Assembly: GCF_002813455.1 (NCBI RefSeq)
Contig: NZ_PHHE01000001.1
Location: forward strand, 3,275,001 to 3,339,000
Reading direction: 5' to 3'
Source of the DNA: Pseudomonas baetica
GTDB taxonomy: Bacteria > Pseudomonadota > Gammaproteobacteria > Pseudomonadales > Pseudomonadaceae
DNA length: 64,000 nt
The position numbers and the translations under genes were made by a program. Under the pieces are notes generated by a model. The model was not told the origin of the DNA. It searched no databases and was given only the letters and a program-made list of their open reading frames with translations. Positions 57,535 to 64,000 of this stretch are shown one piece after another; position 1 is the first letter of the stretch, and each line of letters starts with the position of its first letter.

Positions 57535-58488
57535 TTAAAGGGCAAAAGGCAACGGTGTACTGACCTGCTGCCGTTGCGCCAACCGCTGCTCGAACTCCTG
57601 CGGATCGTGAATCAACACATCCTGCCCGGCAAACTGCTCAGCCGCGATCAACCGCGACAGCCAGAAGCGCACACACGCCACGCGCAGCATGGTCGGCCAC
57701 AACTCTGCTTCTGCCGCCGAGAACGGACGCAGCGCCGCATAGGCACCGAGGAATGCACGCGCCCGCGGGCCATCGATCAAGCCGTCATCGTCCGAACACC
57801 AATCGTTCAGGGCAATCGCCACGTCATACAGCATCGGTCCCGAGCAGGCGTTGTAGAAGTCGATCAGCCCGGTCAGGTGCGTACCTTCAAACATCGCGTT
57901 GTCACGGAACAGGTCGGCGTGAATATTCGCCCGTGGCAGCGCGAGAATTTTCTCTTTCTGCTCTGTGATTTCATCCAGCGCCTTTCGCAGCAGTGCACGC
58001 GGCTCATCGCTCAGGTGCGAGAGAAACTCCGTGCCCTCCTCCAGCATCCAGTCCAGGCCACGATCGGTCTTGCGTTTGATCATGCGCTCGCCCTGGGTCG
58101 CCAGGTGCAGATGTGCCTGCAACTCACCGACCTGCGCGCAATGCTGAGCATTGGCGACCTTGATGTGCTTGCCAGACAGACGCGGTTGCAGCAGCGCCGG
58201 CTTGCCTTTGAGTTCACGCAACGCCACGCCGTCAGTGGTACGCAATGCGTAAGGCACCGGCAGATCGGCTTCGTGGAGGACGTCGAGCAGGTCGATGAAA
58301 AACGGCATCTCCTGCACCGGGCCGCGCTCAACCAGGGTCAGGACGAATTCGCCCTGCTCCAGGCTGATAAAGAAGTTGGTGTTTTCGCTGCCGGCGGCGA
58401 TCCCCTGGAAATCAAGCAGGCGGCCGAGCCCGTAGGGGGCGAGAAAGGTTTCCAGCTCGGGCCGAGCCAGGGGGGTGAACACAGACAT
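57535..58488 (-). CDS. thrB: Homoserine kinase (APH-fold type)
   Basis: This 317-aa kinase of the aminoglycoside-phosphotransferase fold (the non-GHMP ThrB found in pseudomonads) has a catalytic loop NIHADLFRDNAMF and a Mg-binding GLIDFYNAC. The N-terminus is TPLARPELETFLAPYGLG. It phosphorylates homoserine in threonine synthesis. It is monocistronic on the minus strand and follows the DUF2782 gene by 60 bp. Confidence 0.93.
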   Translation of the reverse strand: MSVFTPLARPELETFLAPYGLGRLLDFQGIAAGSENTNFFISLEQGEFVLTLVERGPVQEMPFFIDLLDVLHEADLPVPYALRTTDGVALRELKGKPALLQPRLSGKHIKVANAQHCAQVGELQAHLHLATQGERMIKRKTDRGLDWMLEEGTEFLSHLSDEPRALLRKALDEITEQKEKILALPRANIHADLFRDNAMFEGTHLTGLIDFYNACSGPMLYDVAIALNDWCSDDDGLIDGPRARAFLGAYAALRPFSAAEAELWPTMLRVACVRFWLSRLIAAEQFAGQDVLIHDPQEFEQRLAQRQQVSTPLPFAL

Positions 58489-58548
58489 GGTTAAAAACTG
58501 CTCAGTTCGGGCGCCGCTATCAAAGCGGCGCCGATTAAAATTAAGAGA

Positions 58549-58839
58549 CTACTTCCATTCGAAAATCTTCCACGACGGAATCAGCATATCCGGCTGATCC
58601 GAACGGATGAAATTTGCATCCGTCCCGTCGGCACGCACCAGAAAATAAGGCGGGGCGCCCTTTACCGTGACCTTGATCGCATACAGGAAACCGTTTTGCC
58701 GGTACTCCTGAATGGTCTTGTCGCCTTCCGTGCGAATGGTAACTTCCGGATCCGCTGACGGCGCATCATCCGCCGCCATCGCGACCAGGGGTGAGGCAGC
58801 AATCAGACCGACCAGCAGCAAGCGATTTAACGTACGCAT
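58549..58839 (-). CDS. DUF2782 exported protein
   Basis: This 96-aa protein has a signal peptide (RTLNRLLLVGLIAASPLVAMA) and the DUF2782 pattern (PEVTIRTEGDKTIQEYRQNG, IKVTVKGAPPYFLVRADG, ending SWKIFEW). It is usually found between polA and thrB in pseudomonads, as here. The function is unknown. It is divergent from polA by 74 bp. Confidence 0.9.
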   Translation of the reverse strand: MRTLNRLLLVGLIAASPLVAMAADDAPSADPEVTIRTEGDKTIQEYRQNGFLYAIKVTVKGAPPYFLVRADGTDANFIRSDQPDMLIPSWKIFEWK

Positions 58840-58913
58840 GATAACCTTGTCCCTTTGTCGTCAACGGTCCCGCTATTCTAGCGCCGGGCCCGCCGAAAAG
58901 GTTGATTCTGCTC

Positions 58914-61718
58914 ATGAGCCAAGCCCCCCTCGTCCTGGTGGACGGTTCGTCTTACCTGTACCGCGCTTTCCACGCCCTGCCTCCTTTGACCACGTCCAAA
59001 GGCCTGCCAACCGGTGCGGTCAAGGGCGTGCTGAACATGCTCAAGAGTCTGCGCAAGCAGTACCCGGACAGCCCGTTCGCCGTGGTGTTCGACGCCAAGG
59101 GCGGGACATTTCGCGATGAGATGTACGCCGAATACAAGGCCAACCGCCCGAGCATGCCCGACGACATGCGCGTGCAGATCGAACCGCTGCACCAGAGCGT
59201 GATCGCCCTCGGCTTCCCGCTCTTGTGCGTGGAAGGCGTCGAGGCTGACGACGTGATCGGCACTCTGGCGCGCAGCAGCGCAGCGGCGGATCGCCCGGTG
59301 ATCATCTCCACGGGCGACAAGGACATGGCGCAACTGGTCGACGGCCACATTACCTTGGTCAACACCATGTCCGGTAGCTCGATGGACGTGGAGGGCGTGA
59401 AGGAGAAATTCGGCGTCGCTCCGGAGCAGATCATCGATTATCTGGCGCTGATGGGCGACTCTTCCGACAACATTCCAGGCGTTCCGGGTATCGGCCCGAA
59501 GACCGCGTCCGGCCTGCTGGTCGGCGTCAACGGCGGCCTCACCGAGCTGTACGCGAATCTCGACATCGTCCCGACCCTGCCGATTCGCGGCGCCAAGACC
59601 CTGCCGGCCAAGCTCGAAGAACACAAGGAGATGGCGTTCCTCTCCTATCAACTGGCGACCATCAAGGTCGACGTGCCGCTGGACGTCGAGCTCGACGATC
59701 TGCAAATGGGCGCGGAAGACCCGGCCAAGCTCTACGAGCTGTACTCCCTGCTCGAATTCAAAAGCTGGATCAACGATCTGGATCGCGACGCCAAACGTCT
59801 GGAACTGAGCGCTGCCGCCACGCCTGAACCCGCAGGCGACCTGTTCAGCGCGCCGGAAGCCCAAGCGCCAGCCGCCCCCGCTGAAGCCGCCTATGAAACC
59901 ATCCTCGATCAGGCGCGGTTCGACGTCTGGCTGGAAAAACTGAACAACGCCAAGCTGTTCGCCTTCGACACCGAAACCACCGGCATCGACGCGCAACAGG
60001 CGCAACTGGTCGGCCTGTCGTTCGCCGTGCAGGCCAACGAAGCGGCGTATATCCCGCTGACCCACTCTTACATCGGCGTGCCTGAGCAACTGGATCGCGA
60101 TACCGTGCTGCGCGCACTGAAACCGATTCTGGAAGACCCGACCAAACTCAAGGTCGGCCAGCATGCCAAGTTTGACATGAACATCCTGGCCAACTGCGCC
60201 ATTGGTGGCGACCAGAACGAAGGCATCACCGTGCGCGGCATCGCCTTCGACACGATGCTTGAGTCCTACGTGCTCAACTCCACCGCCACCCGTCACGACA
60301 TGGACAGCCTCGCGCAGAAGTACCTGGATCACACCACCGTGAGCTTCCAGGACATCGCCGGCAAAGGTGCCAAGCAGCTGACTTTCGACCAGATTGCCTT
60401 GGAGCAGGCCGGGCCGTATGCCGCCGAAGACGCCGACATCACCCTGCGTCTGCACCAGACCCTGTTCGAAAAACTCAGCGCGATCCCGAGCCTGGCCAGC
60501 GTGCTGACCGACATCGAAATCCCGCTGGTACCGGTGCTCGCGCGCATCGAGCGCCAAGGCGCCTTCGTCGATGCCGAGTTGCTCGGTATCCAGAGCATCG
60601 AGCTGGGCAACAAGATGGTCGCGCTGGAGCGCGAAGCGTTCGAGATCGCCGGGGAAGAATTCAACCTTGGCTCACCCAAGCAGCTCGGCGTGATTCTCTA
60701 CGAGAAACTCGGCCTGCCGGTTTTGAAAAAAACCGCCAAGGGCCAACCGTCCACCGCTGAAGAAGTCTTGGCGAAACTGGCCGAAGATGATCACCGCTTG
60801 CCGAAAGTGCTGATGGAGCACCGTTCGATGAGCAAGCTGAAAAGCACTTACACCGATCGCCTGCCGGAGCAGATCAACCCGCGAACCGGGCGTATCCACA
60901 CGTCTTACCATCAGGCGGTGGCATCCACCGGGCGCTTGTCCTCCAGCGATCCGAACCTGCAGAACATTCCGGTACGCACCGCTGAAGGCCGGCGCATCCG
61001 TCAGGCGTTCGTTGCGCCAAAAGGCTACAAACTGCTGGCGGCGGACTATTCGCAGATCGAACTGCGGATCATGGCGCACCTGTCCAAGGACGAAGGCTTG
61101 ATGAACGCCTTCCGCAATAACCTCGACGTCCACACTGCCACCGCTGCCGAAGTGTTCAAGGTCGAACTCAACGAAGTGACTTCCGACCAGCGCCGTGGCG
61201 CCAAGGCGATCAACTTCGGCCTGATCTACGGCATGGGCGCGCAGAAGCTGGGCAAGGACATTGGCGTCGACACCAAGACCGCGAAGGCCTACATCGATAC
61301 TTACTTCGCCCGTTACCCAGGCGTTCGCGAGTACATGGATCGCACCCGTGCGCAGGCGGCAGACCAAGGTTACGTGGAAACGTTTTTCGGGCGTCGCCTG
61401 TACCTGCCGGAAATCAACTCGAACAAGCCGCAGGAGCGCGCCGCCGCCGAACGCACGGCGATCAACGCGCCGATGCAGGGAACGGCCGCGGACATCATCA
61501 AGAAAGCCATGGTGGCGGTGGACAACTGGCTCGCGACTTCCGGGCTGGACGCCAAAGTCATTCTGCAGGTACACGATGAACTGGTACTGGAGGTTCGCGA
61601 GGATCTGGTCGAGCAGGTCAGCAGCGAGATTCGTCTGCACATGAGCGAAGCGGCGAAGCTGGATGTGCCGTTGCTGGTCGAAGTGGGTGTGGGCAACAAT
61701 TGGGATGAGGCTCACTGA
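58914..61718 (+). CDS. polA: DNA polymerase I
   Basis: This 934-aa polymerase contains all three domains. The 5' nuclease spans residues 1-300 ([16 protein letters not shown]). An active-looking 3'-5' exonuclease ([11 protein letters not shown] with the D/E metal ligands) follows. The Klenow polymerase has motif A ([17 protein letters not shown]), motif B ([16 protein letters not shown]) and motif C (VHDELVLEV). ATG 58914 gives [16 protein letters not shown]; the frame is open to 58902 but that start is weaker. The sRNA gene for an ErsA homolog lies after it. Confidence 0.98.
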   Translation: MSQAPLVLVDGSSYLYRAFHALPPLTTSKGLPTGAVKGVLNMLKSLRKQYPDSPFAVVFDAKGGTFRDEMYAEYKANRPSMPDDMRVQIEPLHQSVIALGFPLLCVEGVEADDVIGTLARSSAAADRPVIISTGDKDMAQLVDGHITLVNTMSGSSMDVEGVKEKFGVAPEQIIDYLALMGDSSDNIPGVPGIGPKTASGLLVGVNGGLTELYANLDIVPTLPIRGAKTLPAKLEEHKEMAFLSYQLATIKVDVPLDVELDDLQMGAEDPAKLYELYSLLEFKSWINDLDRDAKRLELSAAATPEPAGDLFSAPEAQAPAAPAEAAYETILDQARFDVWLEKLNNAKLFAFDTETTGIDAQQAQLVGLSFAVQANEAAYIPLTHSYIGVPEQLDRDTVLRALKPILEDPTKLKVGQHAKFDMNILANCAIGGDQNEGITVRGIAFDTMLESYVLNSTATRHDMDSLAQKYLDHTTVSFQDIAGKGAKQLTFDQIALEQAGPYAAEDADITLRLHQTLFEKLSAIPSLASVLTDIEIPLVPVLARIERQGAFVDAELLGIQSIELGNKMVALEREAFEIAGEEFNLGSPKQLGVILYEKLGLPVLKKTAKGQPSTAEEVLAKLAEDDHRLPKVLMEHRSMSKLKSTYTDRLPEQINPRTGRIHTSYHQAVASTGRLSSSDPNLQNIPVRTAEGRRIRQAFVAPKGYKLLAADYSQIELRIMAHLSKDEGLMNAFRNNLDVHTATAAEVFKVELNEVTSDQRRGAKAINFGLIYGMGAQKLGKDIGVDTKTAKAYIDTYFARYPGVREYMDRTRAQAADQGYVETFFGRRLYLPEINSNKPQERAAAERTAINAPMQGTAADIIKKAMVAVDNWLATSGLDAKVILQVHDELVLEVREDLVEQVSSEIRLHMSEAAKLDVPLLVEVGVGNNWDEAH

Positions 61719-61737
61719 GCCATTTGACGATGGTCTT

Positions 61738-61761
61738 GCCGCGACACAACGTCGCGGCAGC
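61738..61761 (+). other. GC-rich hairpin after polA
   Basis: TGCCGCGAC and GTCGCGGCA pair around ACAAC. There is no T-tract, so it is more likely an mRNA 3'-end stabiliser than a full terminator. Confidence 0.45.
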
Positions 61762-61825
61762 GCCGGTAAACCTGCTTATTTCGAAAAGCGCTTGGGACTA
61801 TTCCAAAGCTTTTTGAAAAAAATCT

Positions 61826-61853
61826 GAACTAATCTGGCAGACCACTACTCAGA
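61826..61853 (+). promoter_or_regulatory. AlgU (sigma-22/RpoE-type) promoter of the sRNA
   Basis: A GAACTA -35 element (61826-61831) lies 17 bp from TCAGA (61849-61853), close to the AlgU consensus GAACTT-N16/17-TCTGA. The predicted start is near 61860. Confidence 0.6.
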
Positions 61854-61859
61854 GTTACT

Positions 61860-61990
61860 GAATGGCTGGTGAAGCCCTTCGATGCTCCTATGTTGTGTTA
61901 AGTGTTGGCAGATATCTGAACCCCGCCCTAGCGGTTCGGAACTTAAACCCCGGAATTTCTCCCTCCCCAATGAAATCCGGGGCTTTTTTT
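61860..61990 (+). ncRNA. ersA: ErsA-like Hfq-dependent small RNA
   Basis: The locus lies between polA and engB, the place of ErsA in P. aeruginosa (and of Spot 42 in E. coli). From the AlgU-type promoter to the T-run the transcript would be about 131 nt, close to the known ErsA length. The terminator stem AAACCCCGGAATTTC/GAAATCCGGGG holds a loop rich in C (TCCCTCCCCAAT), suited to pair with Shine-Dalgarno regions. Family knowledge: ErsA is sigma-22 dependent and represses algC; that target is assumed, not shown. Confidence 0.78.
61945..61990 (+). terminator. Intrinsic terminator of the ErsA-like sRNA
   Basis: A perfect CCCCGGA(A)TTTC/GAAATCCGGGG-type stem, with a C-rich loop, is followed by TTTTTTT. 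Confidence 0.85.
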
Positions 61991-62127
61991 GCCCAAAACT
62001 TGTCTGTAGCGCGTTCATGCTGCGTTGAAAGATCAGCTCAAATGCTCATTTAGGTCCCCTAAACTCCGCTTTTCACCGCCCTTTCGCCTTGCCTGAACAC
62101 ACTACAAACAAATTTCCATATCCCGAC

Positions 62128-62772
62128 TTACTCGGCTGCCGCCTCGGCGCCTTTGTCTGCCAGTTCCATCCAGCCGGCCAGTACAGTGTAGGCCTCTTCC
62201 AGGCCCATGCGTTTCGGCGCCGAAAACAGCTGGATCGTCACAAGATCGCCCCAACCTTTGCGAATTTCCGACTGCACCTTGAGCAGCGTGTTCTTGGCTG
62301 CGCCATAAGTCAGCTTGTCGGCCTTGGTCAGCAGAATGTGCATCGGCATACCGGCGGCAACGGCCCAGTCGAGCATCAGCAGGTCGAAGTCGGTCATTGG
62401 ATGACGGATGTCCATCATCAGAATCAAACCCTTCAAACTCTCACGGCCACCGAGGTAAGCCTCAAGGTGACGCTGCCAGTGCATCTTCAGCGGGATCGGT
62501 ACTTTTGCATAACCGTAGCCCGGCAGGTCGACCAGACGCCGATCATCGTCTAGCTTGAAGAAGTTCAACAGCTGTGTGCGACCCGGGGTTTTCGAGGTGC
62601 GCGCCAGGCTGGCGTGAGTCAGGGTGTTCAGGGCGCTGGATTTGCCGGCGTTGGAACGCCCGGCAAACGCCACTTCGAAGCCTTCGTCGTCAGGGCATTG
62701 ATCGACTTTGGCGGCACTGAGCATGAACGTGGACTGTTGGCACAGGCCGAGGATGGGATTCTTGAGTTGCAT
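62128..62772 (-). CDS. engB: Ribosome biogenesis GTP-binding protein EngB (YihA/YsxC)
   Basis: This 214-aa TrmE-Era-EngA-like GTPase has G1 [13 protein letters not shown]2/G3 [11 protein letters not shown] and [11 protein letters not shown], and G4 TKADK. It helps assemble the 50S subunit. The start [10 protein letters not shown] at 62772 matches the family N-terminus; the longer open frame upstream overlaps the divergent promoter and cytochrome gene leader. Confidence 0.95.
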   Translation of the reverse strand: MQLKNPILGLCQQSTFMLSAAKVDQCPDDEGFEVAFAGRSNAGKSSALNTLTHASLARTSKTPGRTQLLNFFKLDDDRRLVDLPGYGYAKVPIPLKMHWQRHLEAYLGGRESLKGLILMMDIRHPMTDFDLLMLDWAVAAGMPMHILLTKADKLTYGAAKNTLLKVQSEIRKGWGDLVTIQLFSAPKRMGLEEAYTVLAGWMELADKGAEAAAE

Positions 62773-62887
62773 GGGATTTCCGATGTGGGCGGCGCCGGGA
62801 TTGGGCGCGGAACGCGGTGTCGCTTCCGTTTCAGTGACGCCAGTATATAATGCCGCAGATTTTGTGTGTGCTTTGTCCCAGCGTAGG

Positions 62888-63247
62888 ATGAAGTACACGA
62901 GAGCGACGGACCTTGATTGCGCATTAGAACGCAGAACGCTCTCAACCCTGAAAAGGTCGTTTCAATGGCTGCTGGCTGCCGGACTCTTGATGCCGCTTTA
63001 CAGCGCACAGGCTACACAGGATCCGGAAGCCGTGTACAACCGTGTTTGTAGTGCCTGTCATTCCGGCCAACTGCCCTTGGCGCCCAAAAGAGGCGATCAG
63101 GCAGCCTGGACGCCGAGGTTGGCGAAAGGTATGGAGACGCTGGTGCAACACGTGACCCAGGGTTTCAAGGCGATGCCGCCGCGTGGTTTGTGCATGGACT
63201 GCAGTGCCGAGGATTACCAGGCCATCATCCTTTGGATGAGCGAGTAA
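62888..63247 (+). CDS. Cytochrome c5-like monoheme protein
   Basis: This protein of about 119 aa has a hydrophobic signal region ([19 protein letters not shown]), heme site CSACH (RVCSACHSG) and axial Met in [13 protein letters not shown]. The two extra cysteines (LCMDC) form the disulfide typical of c5-type cytochromes. It transfers electrons to terminal oxidases in the periplasm. The N-terminus is uncertain: the ATG at 62888 gives a long pre-signal extension, and a start nearer KRSFQWL is possible if a non-ATG codon is used. The gene pairs with cytochrome c4, 45 bp later. Confidence 0.85.
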   Translation: MKYTRATDLDCALERRTLSTLKRSFQWLLAAGLLMPLYSAQATQDPEAVYNRVCSACHSGQLPLAPKRGDQAAWTPRLAKGMETLVQHVTQGFKAMPPRGLCMDCSAEDYQAIILWMSE

Positions 63248-63292
63248 ACCCGGTCCATAACTCTTAACCCTTAGCCGTAGTTGGATTAGCTG

Positions 63293-63904
63293 ATGAACAA
63301 ATTGATCGTGAGTCTGCTGTTGACCGTGGGAATCTCAGGTTTCGCCCATGCTGCAGGTGATGCCGCAGCAGGCCAGGCAAAAGTCGCCGTTTGCGGAGCC
63401 TGCCATGGCCCGGACGGCAACAGCATGGCGCCAAACTTTCCAAAACTGGCCGGCCAGGGTGAACGCTACCTGACCAAGCAACTGCACGACATCAAGTCGG
63501 GCAAACGTGTCGTTCTGGAAATGACCGGCCTGCTGACCAACCTGAGCGATCAGGATCTGGCCGACATGGCCGCGTACTTCGCCAGCCAGAAAGGCTCCGT
63601 TGGCGCAGCCGATCCCAAGCTCGTCGCGCGCGGCGAAGCGCTGTTCCGAGGCGGCAATCTGGCCAAGGGCCTGCCCGCCTGCACCGGTTGCCATTCGCCG
63701 AACGGTGCCGGTAACGCCGCTGCCGGCTTCCCGCATCTGGGTGGCCAACACGCCTCGTACATCGCCAAGCAGTTGACCGACTTCCGCAAGGAAGAAGGCG
63801 GTCGCACCAACGACGGCGACACCATGACCATGCAGACCATCGCCAAGCGCCTGAGCGACGAAGATATCGCCGCGGTCTCCAGCTACATTCAAGGCCTGCA
63901 CTAA
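63293..63904 (+). CDS. Diheme cytochrome c4
   Basis: This 203-aa periplasmic protein has a signal peptide (NKLIVSLLLTVGISGFAHA) and two similar heme domains. The sites are CGACHGPDGNSM and CTGCHSPNGAGN, each with an axial Met (NSMAPNFPKLAGQ-type, and DTMTMQTIAKRLS for the second). It passes electrons to cbb3/caa3-type oxidases. It is likely cotranscribed with the c5 gene, in the usual polA-engB-c5-c4 order of pseudomonads. ATG 63293 follows the leader TAGCTG. Confidence 0.95.
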   Translation: MNKLIVSLLLTVGISGFAHAAGDAAAGQAKVAVCGACHGPDGNSMAPNFPKLAGQGERYLTKQLHDIKSGKRVVLEMTGLLTNLSDQDLADMAAYFASQKGSVGAADPKLVARGEALFRGGNLAKGLPACTGCHSPNGAGNAAAGFPHLGGQHASYIAKQLTDFRKEEGGRTNDGDTMTMQTIAKRLSDEDIAAVSSYIQGLH

Positions 63905-64000
63905 GACCGACGGATCGAGCGTGGCGCGCGCGGTAAAGCGCCGACAATGTTAACGCTCGATTAATCCGTCGCAGCAAGTATAAAAAGGGTGGCTTTGGCC

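Noticed and set aside
61860..61990. The polA-engB RNA as Spot 42
   Set aside because: The position is like Spot 42, but the AlgU-type promoter and C-rich loop fit the Pseudomonas ErsA RNA better.

Overview
The window looks like a chromosomal segment of a fluorescent Pseudomonas (P. fluorescens group). The base composition is GC-rich with strong GC3 bias. The gene neighbourhoods are typical of the genus: trpBA divergent from trpI, prlC-yheV, a caa3 oxidase cluster, znu/zur, and polA - sRNA - engB - cytochrome c5/c4. REP sequences of the Pseudomonas type are scattered between genes. No rRNA, tRNA, CRISPR or prophage was seen.

Layout. 1-5047: the start of gcdH (cut by the window edge), its divergent LysR regulator, and the pntAA-pntAB-pntB transhydrogenase operon with a terminator. 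5216-10622: an acetyl-CoA hydrolase/succinate CoA-transferase, a DUF1127 small protein flanked by a cluster of GTACAGTT motifs, and a compact operon of three DUF2388 exported proteins followed by a large HExxH/DUF4105 protein. 10655-12092: an IS110-family (IS1111-like) element inserted in a REP pair, with a readable candidate bridge RNA. 12154-21200: an RcnB/CigR-like protein, trpA/trpB/trpI, DUF883, dodecin, two DUF1161 proteins, an LLM flavin oxidoreductase, OsmC, two paralogous lipoproteins and a lipoprotein aminopeptidase. 21299-23187: a HAD phosphatase gene split by an IS3-family element. 23216-28338: gamma carbonic anhydrase, prlC, yheV and a second M3 oligopeptidase. 28348-34833: a TpbA-like phosphatase, the three-subunit membrane gluconate 2-dehydrogenase, an ISL3 element in that operon's terminator T-tract, and an orphan EF-hand/dockerin-like protein. 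35024-38699: a LexA-boxed radical SAM gene, then beta carbonic anhydrase and a SulP transporter. 38838-48435: the cytochrome caa3 oxidase structural and assembly cluster. 48604-53533: metQ/metI/metN and katE. 53658-58839: a lipoprotein, znuB-znuC-zur divergent from znuA, thrB and a DUF2782 protein. 58914-63904: polA, an ErsA-like sRNA, engB and cytochromes c5 and c4.

How the genes work together. Much of the window serves respiration: transhydrogenase, gluconate dehydrogenase feeding the quinone pool, caa3 oxidase with heme A synthesis (ctaA, cyoE) and copper delivery (ctaG, SCO), and cytochromes c4/c5. Other parts serve metal and amino-acid homeostasis (Zn uptake, Met uptake, Trp synthesis, Thr synthesis) and stress handling (OsmC, KatE, SOS radical SAM, ErsA).

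The most interesting observation is in the IS110 element. Its non-coding end encodes what reads as a two-loop bridge RNA. One loop matches the REP target on both sides of the insertion, and the other matches the two ends of the element itself. Other notable signals are four REP doublets with an identical 42-bp spacer (REPINs), the GTACAGTT operator cluster with 30/60-bp phasing, and an 8-T target duplication of ISL3 in a terminator.
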